Of a DNA stretch of 35,950 nt, positions 15,430-24,979 are shown one piece after another (the stretch's first letter is position 1; every line of letters begins with the position of its first letter). This stretch comes from Actinomycetes bacterium (GTDB taxonomy: Bacteria; Actinomycetota; Acidimicrobiia; Acidimicrobiales; JAMCPL01). Where the stretch lies: assembly GCA_021841005.1 (NCBI GenBank), contig JAKBVZ010000010.1, positions 70,302 to 106,251 of the forward strand, read 5' to 3'. The notes beneath the pieces are model-generated. The model made no database searches. It saw only the letters and a program-made list of their open reading frames with translations, and was not told the DNA's origin. The position numbers and the translations under genes are program-made.

Positions 15430-17160
15430 ATGATGGACAACCCATTTATCAGGGCAGTTGCCTCACCTGGACTACTGGAACCGGTAGTAACGATTACTCC
15501 GCTCAGGAATGGTCTACAAATCGATATTTCCGTCAGGAACCCCAGCCAGCAATCGTACTCTGACGTGAGAGCTGAAGAGGTGCGAGTCCAATTCGATGCA
15601 CACCCAAAGCTGGTCATGGAGCACGGCTGGCAAAGCTGGTCAGTGGTAGGACCGAGGCAGGCTGATCGTCCCAGGACATCTCAAAGGATGGCTCCATTCT
15701 GGGTGAGGGCCATGCTGCATGCCGACCCCTCTGCAGCTGGCCGGTATGTCGCAGGAGATCAGTTCCTGCTTGCAGCCGACGGTTTTGGCAGTAACCGTAA
15801 TGATGCAGGAATCGTCGGTGCACTGTCAGGCAACCACAACCTCACCACTGTCACCCCGCTACCGGGGTTATCCAGCAGGACTGATTCACAAAGTACATCA
15901 CTGTGGGCAATCTGCCATCTCGACGGCATATCGCTGAAACCCGGAGAGGAAAGGCGGCTCGATCCACTCTACGTCGCCGTGGGTGATCCTGGAGAGATCT
16001 ATTCGACTTATATGGATCTAGTCGCAGGAGAGTCGAAGGCACGTAGCGCAGCCAAAAGCCCTCTCGGCTGGTGCACCTGGTATCACTACTACCTGAAGGT
16101 AAAGCCACAGGACATCATTGCAAATACTCTCATCGCATCCAGGCATGGGTTTGAGATGATCCAGGTGGATGACTGCTTCCAGTCCTCTCTCGGTGACTGG
16201 ACAACCTACAATGCCACCTTCGACGGAGGCAGGATGGCAAGTTTAGTCGCTGAGATTGCGGAACATGGCATGCAACCAGGCATCTGGACGGCTCCGTTTC
16301 TCGCATCGCCAAAGAGCAGGGTACTGAACGCACATCCGGACTGGGTATGCTTGGACAGAAAGCATAAGCCGCTCAAGGCCAACTGGAATCCAGTAGGATG
16401 GGGTGGATGGGGATTGGCACTGGACACTACCAATCCAGCCGTACTCGAGCATCTCAGAAAGGTATACGCGTCACTGGCTGCAGATGGCTGGACTTATCAC
16501 AAGATAGACTTCCTGTACGCGGCAGCAATGGCAGGGCAGAGATCCCGTCAAGGCCGTTTCACACGCGCCGAATCCATCAGGATGGGACTCGAGGCCGTAC
16601 GAGAAGGGATAGGAGAAGATGCTTACCTGCTCGGTTGCGGATGTCCACTCGCCCAGGCAGTTGGCATAGTCGATGCAATGAGGATTTCACCTGACACGGC
16701 AGCACTTTGGTCCACCCATGCGCTACGGTTACCAGGATACCCGGATACCGTCCCTTCTCTGAGATCTGCATTGCGGATGACGCTCCTTCGCGCCCCGATG
16801 CACCGGCGCCTATGGGTCAATGACCCAGATTGTATCTTGGTACGAGATACAAGAACAAGATTGACTCCAAGGGAACGCCGTATAGGAGCCGACGTGATCG
16901 GCGGTACCGGTGGACTTCGGATACTCTCTGACGACCTAGCAACATACGGGTCGAAGGAGTGGGAGCTCATCGATGAGATCAACGCCATACAGCGTATATT
17001 CGACAGGCCTCTGCGCATACTGGACCCTTTTGCCAGCACTATAAAGGTAGTCCCTGAGGACAGTTGCCAGGCCGCCGGAAACGCAGCAAATACGCCCATG
17101 CTGCAAGCGGACGTGGTGCGCATCACGGGCAAGGCCGCACATGCCTCAATCAGCCTGTAA
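15430..17160 (+). CDS. GH36-family α-galactosidase-like glycoside hydrolase
   Basis: 576 residues. A β-sandwich N-terminal domain (about 1-205) precedes a (β/α)8 barrel beginning PLGWCTWYHYYLKV. The barrel has FEMIQVDDCFQ, MQPGIWTAPFLA and THP-type AHPDWV, typical of GH36/GH31-like enzymes. The nucleophile is Asp360 (YHKIDFLYAA) and the acid/base candidate Asp422 (MRISPDTA). The expected reaction is retaining hydrolysis of α-galactosides such as raffinose-type sugars, in the cytoplasm because no signal peptide is visible. The ATG at 15430 is directly followed by a second ATG (15433); GGGAAG is the best ribosome site and favours 15433. No sugar transporter is adjacent. It converges on rarA. 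Confidence 0.88.
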   Translation: MMDNPFIRAVASPGLLEPVVTITPLRNGLQIDISVRNPSQQSYSDVRAEEVRVQFDAHPKLVMEHGWQSWSVVGPRQADRPRTSQRMAPFWVRAMLHADPSAAGRYVAGDQFLLAADGFGSNRNDAGIVGALSGNHNLTTVTPLPGLSSRTDSQSTSLWAICHLDGISLKPGEERRLDPLYVAVGDPGEIYSTYMDLVAGESKARSAAKSPLGWCTWYHYYLKVKPQDIIANTLIASRHGFEMIQVDDCFQSSLGDWTTYNATFDGGRMASLVAEIAEHGMQPGIWTAPFLASPKSRVLNAHPDWVCLDRKHKPLKANWNPVGWGGWGLALDTTNPAVLEHLRKVYASLAADGWTYHKIDFLYAAAMAGQRSRQGRFTRAESIRMGLEAVREGIGEDAYLLGCGCPLAQAVGIVDAMRISPDTAALWSTHALRLPGYPDTVPSLRSALRMTLLRAPMHRRLWVNDPDCILVRDTRTRLTPRERRIGADVIGGTGGLRILSDDLATYGSKEWELIDEINAIQRIFDRPLRILDPFASTIKVVPEDSCQAAGNAANTPMLQADVVRITGKAAHASISL

Positions 17161-17267
17161 CGCCCTCCTTGAGCCTGCCCGCCAACACGGTCATTCCTGA
17201 ACCCATGCACACGATTTCAACCAGGTCTCTCATTGGGCTCGCTGCCATTTATCTCTGAGTACGATTA

Positions 17268-18599
17268 TTATATCGGCGATAGATCATCCTGCCCGTGCCT
17301 CATGCGGTCGGCTATCTCAGGCTCTTTGCCGTAACTACTTGGCTCGTAGTAGGCATGACCTTCAGCCCCGGGAGGCCGGTAGCCCTGCTCGATGAACCCT
17401 CCCTCGAAGTTATGCGGGTAAAGATACCCCTTCCCGTGACCCAGCTTTGCCGCCCCCTTGTAATGCGCATCCCTTAGGTGTGCAGGCACCTCGCCTTGCT
17501 CTCCCGCAGAGCCGATCGACCTGGCATCCGCAGTGGCTCTGGCAAGCGCAATAGTCACACTGTTGGACTTCGGAGCAGTGGCAAGATAGATGACCGCTTC
17601 AGCTAGGTTCAGTTGGGCTTCAGGCAGCCCCACCAGGTCAACGGCATGCGCCGCAGAGACTGCCACGCCAAGAGCATGAGGGTCGGCCAGACCTACATCC
17701 TCACTTGCAAGGATGACAAGCCTTCGGGCGACAAACCTAGGATCCTCTCCACGTTCCAACATCCTTGCCAGCCAGAACAGTCCCGCATCAGGGTCAGATC
17801 CCCTTATCGACTTTATGAATGCGCTCGCTTCATCGTAGTGAGAGTCACGCCCTCCATGGGCATACCGAGCGCCTGCTGCCTCATGGACAAGGGCTTCTGT
17901 GACCTGCACCGGTCCTGGCGGGCACAACGAGACAGCCACCTCCAGCACGCCAAGAGCAGCCCTGGCATCACCATTGGCGACAGAAAGCAGCAAGCGCAGT
18001 GCGTCGTCATCGCAACTAGCACCCATGCGCTCCATCCCCCTTCGAACCAGCACGGCCAGATCGTCCTCACCCAGAGCGTGGAAACGGAACAATGTCATGC
18101 GGGACAGCAGTGGCGGCACAATTGAAAAATACGGGTTCTCAGTAGTTGCGGCCACCAGCGATATGAGCCCCCGTTCCACCGCATGAAGCAATGAATCCTG
18201 CTGCGTGCTGGAAAATCTGTGGATCTCATCTATGAAAAGCACCGTCCCCTGCGAATTGTAGCCAAGCCGCTCCCTTGCGCCGTCTATCGCCTCACGCACA
18301 TCTTTGACCCCCGCCGAGGTAGCTGGCAAGCTGACATACGCACGCCGGGTAGTGGACGACAGTATGGAAACAACGGTAGTCTTGCCACAGCCAGGCGGCC
18401 CCCATAACAGAAACGATCCCGTCCGGTCCGACTCCACCAGCTTCCTCAAGGGCGCGCCGACGCCGACCAGATGTTGCTGGCCAACCATGTCGTCAAAGCC
18501 GGCCGGTCTCATGCGATCAGCCAGGGGCGCCAGCGTCGCCAGCGACTCTCCCGCCTGCTGGTCGAACACACTCTGCTGAACCTTACGATCTGATGCCAT
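17268..18599 (-). CDS. rarA: Replication-associated recombination protein A (RarA/MgsA) AAA+ ATPase
   Basis: 443 residues. Walker A GPPGCGKTT, Walker B LFIDEIHRF, sensor-1 ATTENPYF and the RarA C-terminal tetramerisation region (YKGAAKLGHGKGYLYPHNF, GFIEQGYRPP) are intact. RarA acts at stalled replication forks and resembles the clamp-loader subunits. I chose the ATG at 18599 (MASDRKVQQ), 16 nt after the aspS stop. A TTG at 18644 would give 15 more residues overlapping aspS but has no support. hisS-aspS-rarA is a common gene order in actinobacteria and the genes probably share a transcript. Confidence 0.94.
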   Translation of the reverse strand: MASDRKVQQSVFDQQAGESLATLAPLADRMRPAGFDDMVGQQHLVGVGAPLRKLVESDRTGSFLLWGPPGCGKTTVVSILSSTTRRAYVSLPATSAGVKDVREAIDGARERLGYNSQGTVLFIDEIHRFSSTQQDSLLHAVERGLISLVAATTENPYFSIVPPLLSRMTLFRFHALGEDDLAVLVRRGMERMGASCDDDALRLLLSVANGDARAALGVLEVAVSLCPPGPVQVTEALVHEAAGARYAHGGRDSHYDEASAFIKSIRGSDPDAGLFWLARMLERGEDPRFVARRLVILASEDVGLADPHALGVAVSAAHAVDLVGLPEAQLNLAEAVIYLATAPKSNSVTIALARATADARSIGSAGEQGEVPAHLRDAHYKGAAKLGHGKGYLYPHNFEGGFIEQGYRPPGAEGHAYYEPSSYGKEPEIADRMRHGQDDLSPI

Positions 18600-18615
18600 C
18601 TGGATCAGCCAGGCC

Positions 18616-20448
18616 TTAGCGAACACCTCGGAACGACATACCAAGCTCGGCTAGAACCGTCGGCGAAACCTCCTTCGGAGCGCCCGTCAATGGATCGTAC
18701 CCTGTCTGGGTCTTCGGAAAAGCAATCACGTTCCTGATGGAACTCTCCCCTGCAAGTAGGGCAACGAGCCTATCCACTCCAATTGCAAATCCGCCATGCG
18801 GGGGCACCCCGTAACGAAACGCATCGAGAAGGAAACCGAAACGGGACGCCGCGTCCTCATCGCTCAGTCCTAGGGTACTGAATATCCGCCGCTGTACCTG
18901 CGGATCATGTATCCTGATGGAACCCGAGCCCAACTCCCACCCATTGAGAACCAGATCGTACGCCAGGGAGCGCACGCTCGTGGGATCGCTACCAAGCAAT
19001 CCGATGTCGTCAGGGTGGGGCATCGTAAAAGGATGATGAGCGGACACGAGATTACCCGCGTCGTCCATTCCATCAAAAAGAGGAAAGTCGATCACCCACA
19101 CAAGCGACATGTTCCTCCCCTGCACGGCATCCTCACTCGTTCCGTCCTCGCCCGTTCCAGAGCCGTTCGCCAGCTTCTGTCCAGCCACTCCGGAGAGCAA
19201 CAGCGCTCTGATGCCGCCCATCACCTCGCACGCCACCCGCCATGCATCCGATACGACAAGTACGGTATCCCCCGCGGACACATTACAGGCTCTCACCATG
19301 CCATCCTGCTCATCTGTGCTCAGGAATTTGGTAAGCGGCGAATCCAGCTCGACGCTGCCAGGAGTTGCATCCTTTACCCGGAACCACGCAAGCCCCTTAC
19401 CGCCGAGCTTCCTGGCATGCTCCACCAGCCCATCTAGGATGTTGCGACTGATGCCGACCTGCGCTGCACTCCCATTGCCTTTGACCACAAGCGCCTTTAC
19501 ACACGGTCCGCTGAGTGCCTTTACCTCAGTCGCAGCGAAGCACTGAGTAAGATCAATCAGCTCCATGGGACTGCGCAGATCCGGCTTGTCCGTTCCGAAA
19601 CGGTCCATGGATTCCCTCCAAGTGATCGTACTCACCATGTCTGGATGGGAACCAGTCACGTAACCTATGGCACGTTGCACCATGTCGGTAACAATGCGGC
19701 GAATATCCTCTGCATCTACAAAAGATGCCTCCATGTCCAGCTGCGTGAACTCGAACTGCCTGTCTGCTCTCAGATCCTCGTCACGTAGGCACCTTGCAAC
19801 CTGAAAGTACCTGTCCATACCAGAGACCATGAGCAACTGCTTTGCAATTTGCGGACTCTGTGGAAGTACGTAGCATTCTCCCCTTCTCAGCCGCGATGGA
19901 ACGACAAACTCCCTTGCCCCTTCAGGCGTAGGCGTCCACAGCAGTGGGGTCTCCACCTCGCAAAAGCCTTGCTCCACCATGGACCTGCGTAAGGACTCGA
20001 GCACCTTGGAACGCAGCCTTAGGTTCCTCTGCATCCTAGGGCGCCTCAGGTCCACGAAACGGTAACGCATCCGCAACGCCTCGTCCGCATCTATACGGTC
20101 CTCGACAGGGAACGGAGGCGGCTGAGCCGCAGAGAGTACCAGCAATGTGCACTCCGTCAGCTCCACTGCTCCTGTGCCAAGAGAGTCATTCTCCGTACCA
20201 GCCGGGCGCCGCCTTAGTATGCCGGTCACGCATACCACCCACTCAGTCCTAGCTTCGAGACCACCATCCACCACGCACTGGACAATGCCGGTATGGTCCC
20301 TCACATCCAGGAATGCAAGATGCTCGCCATGCTCCCTCCTATGGGCCACCCACCCGCAAACGGTAACCTGAGTATTCAGATCCTTCTCGCCCAGTAGCCC
20401 GCAGTAGCGGGTACGCATGGATGAGAGGGAAGCCAATTCCTCCATCAT
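18616..20448 (-). CDS. aspS: Aspartyl-tRNA synthetase
   Basis: 610 residues from the ATG at 20448. An OB-fold anticodon domain (VTVCGWVAHRREHGEHLAFL), class II motif 2 (FQVARCLRDEDLRADRQFEF), a bacterial GAD insertion (about 290-420) and class II motif 3 (GFAIGVDRLVALL) are all present. It charges tRNA-Asp; bacterial enzymes of this type can be non-discriminating and also charge tRNA-Asn, which needs GatCAB. The chosen ATG overlaps the hisS stop (ATGA) and follows GGAACGGAG. A start 19 codons earlier lies inside hisS and is unlikely. The GAD region holds a short Gly/Ser/Glu-rich insertion (ANGSGTGEDGTSEDAVQ). Confidence 0.96.
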   Translation of the reverse strand: MMEELASLSSMRTRYCGLLGEKDLNTQVTVCGWVAHRREHGEHLAFLDVRDHTGIVQCVVDGGLEARTEWVVCVTGILRRRPAGTENDSLGTGAVELTECTLLVLSAAQPPPFPVEDRIDADEALRMRYRFVDLRRPRMQRNLRLRSKVLESLRRSMVEQGFCEVETPLLWTPTPEGAREFVVPSRLRRGECYVLPQSPQIAKQLLMVSGMDRYFQVARCLRDEDLRADRQFEFTQLDMEASFVDAEDIRRIVTDMVQRAIGYVTGSHPDMVSTITWRESMDRFGTDKPDLRSPMELIDLTQCFAATEVKALSGPCVKALVVKGNGSAAQVGISRNILDGLVEHARKLGGKGLAWFRVKDATPGSVELDSPLTKFLSTDEQDGMVRACNVSAGDTVLVVSDAWRVACEVMGGIRALLLSGVAGQKLANGSGTGEDGTSEDAVQGRNMSLVWVIDFPLFDGMDDAGNLVSAHHPFTMPHPDDIGLLGSDPTSVRSLAYDLVLNGWELGSGSIRIHDPQVQRRIFSTLGLSDEDAASRFGFLLDAFRYGVPPHGGFAIGVDRLVALLAGESSIRNVIAFPKTQTGYDPLTGAPKEVSPTVLAELGMSFRGVR

Positions 20449-21767
20449 CGGCTCCGTTCCGCCACCCTGCCGGCGGCCAGGTGTCTCCTGCATCTTTCCA
20501 CCCACTTGCTGGCTTCATGCACAATTGCATCTCGTGCGACGACTACCTGATCATCGTCGAGCGCAAGAGGCTTGAGTAGGACCTCGCCTGCCGCAGCCTC
20601 CCTCTGGCCAATTATGAGCACTATACGTGCGCCCATCCGCCCTGCACTTCGCAGTTGCGCCTTGAGCGATCTGCCTTCGTAAGACCTCTCCACCGAGTAG
20701 CCAGCATTTCTCAAATCATGGACCAGTGTGCTTGTCCCGGCCTGTCCGAGATCGGCAACGTAGACATCCACCGATGGATCCGGTACAGGCAGGCACCCTT
20801 CTGCATCGCAAGCCACCAAGAGTCTCTCCATACCAATACCGAACCCTATCCCAGGCGTGGGCGGACCGGATAGCGCTTCGGCAAGTCCATTGTAACGCCC
20901 GCCTCCACCGATTGCGTTCTGTGCAGCATCCAAAGAGTGAGAAACGATCTCGAAGGTGGTACGGGTGTAGTAGTCGAACCCCCGTACCAGCCGGTAGTCG
21001 GTGGTATACGATATGCCGAGTGCATCAAGGTCACCTAGGACAGTATCGAAGGACTCCCTGCAATCGCTGCAAAGATGATCCGAAATCCTTGGCGCATCCA
21101 TGGTGGCCCCCCTGCACTCTTCAGTCTTGCAATCGAGCACGCGGAGGGGAACCTCCTTCCAGTGCTCATGGTGATACGCGCACAACCCTCCCTGCCGGGA
21201 TGCGAGGTACTGGCTGAGAGCGCTCTCGTATGCTGGACGGCACTCTTTGCAACCCATGGAGTTGATAAGGAGTTCGGTGTTCCTCAGGCCGGTTGCACGC
21301 ACCGTGCTCATGGCCATCTCTATCACCTCAGCATCCAACAGTGGTGAATCCACTCCAAGCGCCTCGACCCCGATCTGGTGATGCTGGCGGTACCGTCCCG
21401 CCTGCGGACGCTCGTAGCGGAATGCCGGAGTCAGGTACCACACCTTCCAGGGCAGCACAGGCCTATGCTGGATATAAGACCTCACCACCGGAGCCGTTCC
21501 TTCGGGACGTAGAGCGAGCGGCCTACCGCCCCTGTCCTCAAAGGTATACATCTCCTTTCCAACCACGTCACTGGTTTCTCCGAATCCTCTGACAAACAGC
21601 CTGGCATCTTCGATAACCGGAGTCACGAGCAGCCTGTAGCCATAGAGCGATGCGCGCTTGGCGAAATCCCCCACGACCCACTCCCATCTGGCCGACTCGG
21701 GCCACAACACGTCATGGGTGCCAGCAGGTGAGCGCAGCGCCTCGGAACGCAACGGCTCATCAGCCAC
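20445..21767 (-). CDS. hisS: Histidyl-tRNA synthetase
   Basis: 440 residues, normal length. Class II motif 1 region (GTHDVLWPESARWEW), motif 2 (YLTPAFRYERPQAGRYRQHHQ), the histidine-binding loop LVRGFDYYTRTTFE, GGGGRYNGL and motif 3 GIGFGIGMERLL are intact, and the C-terminal anticodon domain ends near KWVERCRRHL. The start is GTG at 21767 without a strong ribosome site. It is first of the hisS-aspS-rarA run, and the 120-bp gap to the rel stop may hold its promoter. Confidence 0.95.
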   Translation of the reverse strand: MADEPLRSEALRSPAGTHDVLWPESARWEWVVGDFAKRASLYGYRLLVTPVIEDARLFVRGFGETSDVVGKEMYTFEDRGGRPLALRPEGTAPVVRSYIQHRPVLPWKVWYLTPAFRYERPQAGRYRQHHQIGVEALGVDSPLLDAEVIEMAMSTVRATGLRNTELLINSMGCKECRPAYESALSQYLASRQGGLCAYHHEHWKEVPLRVLDCKTEECRGATMDAPRISDHLCSDCRESFDTVLGDLDALGISYTTDYRLVRGFDYYTRTTFEIVSHSLDAAQNAIGGGGRYNGLAEALSGPPTPGIGFGIGMERLLVACDAEGCLPVPDPSVDVYVADLGQAGTSTLVHDLRNAGYSVERSYEGRSLKAQLRSAGRMGARIVLIIGQREAAAGEVLLKPLALDDDQVVVARDAIVHEASKWVERCRRHLAAGRVAERSR

Positions 21768-21887
21768 GCCAGACGCCCTGTCGAATCATCTTGCCCTTGG
21801 CAGGTGGGATACACCTATGGGTACACTTACCGGAACAGGCATTCACTCCGGAAGACCCCATGGTTTCGCATTGCAGATCGATCCAGC

Positions 21888-24170
21888 TCACGCGTTCCTG
21901 CCTGGCATGAGCCGGTACGCTTCGAAAATGCCGTCCAGCCGCTTAAGAGATGCCAGCAGGGAGCTGACCTGTGACTGCTCGGCTACTACAACCTCAAAAC
22001 TCATCCTGCTCACTCTATCACTACGGGTATTACTGTGAGACGAGACGATGTCGAGATGGTGTTCGGCAACCACCTGCGCGACATCGGCCAGCAGGTGCGA
22101 TCTATTGAATGCAAGCAGTTCGATGGATGCATTGAACGCTCGATCATGGCCGGCCCCGCGCCACTCGACATCCATAAGCCTTTCCCCCTCTGCTGCCTTG
22201 AGAGCATTGGCATTCGAACACCCCGAACGGTGCACGCTCACTCCCCTGCCCCTGGTCACGAAACCGACCAGATCATCCCCCGGTATCGGAGAACAGCAAC
22301 GAGCAAGATGCACCATGACATCATCCAGCCCCTCCACGTAAATGCCTGGCACGGCCTTGTTGCTCCGAGGCGTCCCGGCCAATGCGCTGGCCGCCCCCTC
22401 GGCTGGCGGCTGCCCGTCTCCCCGGAGTTCCCGGGCAATCTTATGGGCAACAGACCAGGCCGATTGGTGTCCCTCGCCTATCGATGCATGAAGAGCATCG
22501 ACGCCCTGGTAGCCATAGCCTGCTGAGACGTGCTCGAGGGCATGCGCCATGGCGTTGCCGTGAAGTGGCAGGTTCTCGCGGCGCAGGGCTTTGGTGAGTT
22601 CCTCCCTCCCGAGGTCGATAGCATCCTCTCTTCTCTCCTTGCTGAACCACTGGCGAATCTTGCTGCGAGCCTTGGAGGAAACGACAAACTGCGCCCAATC
22701 GCGAGACGGGCCTGCTGACGGGATCCTGGAGGTGATGACCTCGACGGTATCGGCAGACTTGAGCTTGCTGTCCAGCGGAACGAGACGACCATTTACCTTG
22801 GCGCCAATGCATCTGTGTCCCACCTCTGTATGGATGGCATATGCGAAGTCCACAGGAGTCGAACCAGCCGCCAATTCTATTACCTTTCCCTTGGGAGTAA
22901 ATACGTAGACTTCGTCCTGGGCGAGATCCATCCTCAGCGACTCCATGAACTCTACCGGGTCGGCAGTCTCCTGCTGCATGCTCGACAGGCGCCCCATCCA
23001 TGCAGCGTCACTTGCGTGGGATATGCCAGGTACCTTCCTGGCATCCACGCGACTCTCCTTGTAGTCCCAGTGCGCCGCTATGCCATGCTCAGCACGACGG
23101 TGCATGCCGAATGTCCGTATCTGCACTTCTATAGGCTTGCCACCCGGTCCGACAACCGTGGTATGGAGGGATTGGTACAGATTGAACTTGGGGACATTGA
23201 CGTAATCCTTGAAGCGGCCTGGAATGGGCGTCCATATCGAATGCAGGCACCCCAGAGCAGCCCAGCAGTCTCTCTCCGTCTCGACAATGATCCTTATGCC
23301 CACAAGATCATATATCTCTTCGAACTCCTTACCTCGCACCACCATCTTCTCGTAAATGGACCAGAGATGCTTGGGCCTCCCATGTACATCCGCAACAATC
23401 CCTGCTGTTGCGAGGAACTTGGAAGTATCCTCTACGACTTTGCCCAGGTACTCTTCCCGCTCTGGTGCTCGCGTACTGACCATCTGCGCTATCTGTGCAT
23501 AGCGTCTGGGGTGCAGGGTGGCAAAGGATAGGTCCTCGAGCTGCCATTTTATCTCCTGTATGCCCAGTCTGTGTGCCAGGGGAGCATACACATCCAGCGT
23601 CTCCTGGGCGGTTCTCTTCTGGCTCTCCCTAGGCATGACGGCAATGGTACGAAGATTGTGCAGCCTATCGGCCAGCTTCAGCACAATCACTCTCCAGTCA
23701 CTGGCCATCGCAACGAGCATCTTGCGGAAGGTAGCTGCTTGGCGGGCTTCGTCCGAGTCAAATCTGAGCCTTTCCAATTTGGTAAGCCCGTCAACCATGA
23801 ATGCCACTTTGGGCCCGACAGTAGCCGCCAGCTCCTCCAGGGAAACAGCTGAGTCTTCCACGACATCGTGCAGCAACGCGGCAGCGACCGACTCTGGATC
23901 CATGCCTATGGATATAGCGACCCTTGCGACTTCAATAGGATGATTGATGAAAGATTCACCCGAACACCTGAACTGCCCTGCATGAGCAGCGGTGGCTATC
24001 TCGAGCGCCTTGGTGATGAGCTGCGAATCCTTGGTGGATACATGCCCATCCAGGCGCATAGCCATGTCGGCAACGAGCCGATCTGCTACAGCACGATAGC
24101 CCTCACTGGGGCGCACGGCGTTACGATAGTCCTTGATCGCATCATTCACGCTTATAGGCAACTCTCCCAT
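21888..24170 (-). CDS. rel: Bifunctional (p)ppGpp synthetase/hydrolase (RelA/SpoT, Rel)
   Basis: 760 residues. The hydrolase HD domain is intact (NHPIEVA, LLHDVVEDS, LKLADRLHNLRT). The synthetase domain has the RFKDYVNVPKFNLYQSLHTT block with the RxKD motif of bifunctional enzymes. A TGS domain (VYVFTPKGKVIELAAGSTPVDFAYAIHTEVGH), a zinc-finger-like region (HLARCCSPIPGDDLVGF) and a C-terminal ACT domain (SIELLAFNRSHLLADVAQVV) follow. It controls the stringent response. There is no clear ribosome site before the ATG at 24170; a 14-bp palindrome and a 36-bp direct repeat lie upstream. The location next to hisS is the usual actinobacterial context. Confidence 0.95.
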   Translation of the reverse strand: MGELPISVNDAIKDYRNAVRPSEGYRAVADRLVADMAMRLDGHVSTKDSQLITKALEIATAAHAGQFRCSGESFINHPIEVARVAISIGMDPESVAAALLHDVVEDSAVSLEELAATVGPKVAFMVDGLTKLERLRFDSDEARQAATFRKMLVAMASDWRVIVLKLADRLHNLRTIAVMPRESQKRTAQETLDVYAPLAHRLGIQEIKWQLEDLSFATLHPRRYAQIAQMVSTRAPEREEYLGKVVEDTSKFLATAGIVADVHGRPKHLWSIYEKMVVRGKEFEEIYDLVGIRIIVETERDCWAALGCLHSIWTPIPGRFKDYVNVPKFNLYQSLHTTVVGPGGKPIEVQIRTFGMHRRAEHGIAAHWDYKESRVDARKVPGISHASDAAWMGRLSSMQQETADPVEFMESLRMDLAQDEVYVFTPKGKVIELAAGSTPVDFAYAIHTEVGHRCIGAKVNGRLVPLDSKLKSADTVEVITSRIPSAGPSRDWAQFVVSSKARSKIRQWFSKERREDAIDLGREELTKALRRENLPLHGNAMAHALEHVSAGYGYQGVDALHASIGEGHQSAWSVAHKIARELRGDGQPPAEGAASALAGTPRSNKAVPGIYVEGLDDVMVHLARCCSPIPGDDLVGFVTRGRGVSVHRSGCSNANALKAAEGERLMDVEWRGAGHDRAFNASIELLAFNRSHLLADVAQVVAEHHLDIVSSHSNTRSDRVSRMSFEVVVAEQSQVSSLLASLKRLDGIFEAYRLMPGRNA

Positions 24171-24182
24171 ATATTATCAAGG

Positions 24183-24196
24183 ATACCAGCTGGTAT
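24183..24196. promoter_or_regulatory. 14-bp perfect palindrome upstream of rel
   Basis: ATACCAGCTGGTAT is fully self-complementary and ends 12 bp before the rel start codon. It could be an operator for rel. TATAAT on the plus strand (24194-24199) overlaps its edge but no plus-strand gene follows it directly. Confidence 0.4.
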
Positions 24197-24242
24197 AATC
24201 CATAAGAACAGAGCACCATCCACGCCAGCAGATGACCTGGAC

Positions 24243-24354
24243 CCGGTCATCTGGGCATAGATGGATCGCAACCCAAAGTGGGAAAGTTGCGTGAAGCGGT
24301 AGCCGCCGCGTTGGATTACCGGTCATCTGGGCATAGATGGATCGCAACCCAAAG
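24243..24354. repeat. Pair of identical 36-bp direct repeats spaced 76 bp
   Basis: The 36-bp string beginning CCGGTCATCTGGGCATAG and ending GCAACCCAAAG occurs at 24243-24278 and 24319-24354 without a mismatch. The 40 bp between differ. It lies in the 410-bp gap between divergent rel and fur, where no gene is supported. Confidence 0.95.
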
Positions 24355-24518
24355 AGCCTACAATTTTACTTTGGCATCTCATCTTCCTCCTCGGTCCTCG
24401 ATCATCGGTCATCGGTCGACAATTGGGATGCTGCATATTGCGCCAACCATGCCGGCGCCTTCATACACACCCGTGCAGCACACACACCTGTGCAAGCTGC
24501 GCAATAGTTTATGTAATT

Positions 24519-24552
24519 TTGTGCAAATTCATTGCGCAAACTAGTTGCACAA
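24519..24552 (+). promoter_or_regulatory. Nur-like operator: three TTGYRCAA boxes at 13-bp period
   Basis: TTGTGCAA (24519-24526), TTGCGCAA (24532-24539) and TTGCACAA (24545-24552) are separated by exactly 5 bp. Adjacent half-sites read GCAA-N5-TTGC twice, which agrees with the published Streptomyces Nur box (tGCaa-N5-ttGCA). The third box covers the -35 region of the fur promoter, so binding would repress transcription. Two related strings, CTGTGCAA (24488-24495) and CTGCGCAA (24497-24504), lie further upstream. Confidence 0.7.
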
Positions 24553-24573
24553 CCTGAACCGACCAGGTATAAT
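24545..24573 (+). promoter_or_regulatory. Promoter of the fur-family gene, probably leaderless
   Basis: TTGCAC (24545-24550), a 17-bp spacer and a perfect TATAAT (24568-24573). The ATG at 24581 begins 7 nt after the -10 box, so the transcript would start at or next to the start codon. No ribosome site precedes it. Confidence 0.65.
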
Positions 24574-24580
24574 CATCTAC

Positions 24581-24979
24581 ATGGGCAGAAAAGCCGTAAT
24601 ACCGGATGCCGTAATCGACCTGATGAGTAGCGAGGACTACCACCTTTGGACCCTGGAAGAGCTCAGAGACGGCCTGCAGGCCAAAGGCATCTCGGCTAAC
24701 TTCTCGTCCGTGTTCCGATCAATGGAACGCTTGACGAAGGCGCGAGCAGTGAGAAAGATAGACGTTGAAGACGGTAAATCGCGATTCGAGCTGTCGGAAG
24801 GGCATCATGATCACATCCGCTGCGAAAAATGCGGACGGCTGGCAGCAGTATCCTGTGGCCTGCTCGATAGTACCCTGGCAACACTCCAGTCAGATACAGG
24901 GTTTATCATTACGGGCCACAGCTTGATCATCACCGGAAGGTGCAAGGACTGCCAGGAAGTGGGAATCCGTAGCTCATGA
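24581..24979 (+). CDS. Fur-family metalloregulator, probably nickel-responsive (Nur-like)
   Basis: 132 residues from the ATG at 24581. A winged-helix DNA-binding domain (HLWTLEELRDGLQAKGISANFSS pattern, then VFRSMERLTKARAV) is followed by the metal/dimer domain with EGHHDHIRCEKCG and CKDCQ, the two CxxC pairs of the structural zinc site. Fur-family proteins repress metal uptake when loaded with Fe, Zn, Mn or Ni. The operator over its own promoter has Nur-box geometry, and its stop overlaps the start of a NiCoT-like transporter gene (ATGA at 24976-24979). Together these point to nickel; the metal is inferred. A start 12 codons earlier (24545) would lie upstream of the -10 box. Confidence 0.82.
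   Translation: MGRKAVIPDAVIDLMSSEDYHLWTLEELRDGLQAKGISANFSSVFRSMERLTKARAVRKIDVEDGKSRFELSEGHHDHIRCEKCGRLAAVSCGLLDSTLATLQSDTGFIITGHSLIITGRCKDCQEVGIRSS

Noticed and set aside
24194-24199. Plus-strand TATAAT as promoter of a gene in the rel-fur gap
   Set aside because: No start codon lies 5-9 nt downstream and no plausible coding frame follows before 24581.
24488-24504. CTGTGCAA and CTGCGCAA as additional Nur boxes
   Set aside because: Their spacing is 9 bp rather than 13 and both lack the leading T, so the GCAA-N5-TTGC geometry is not met.
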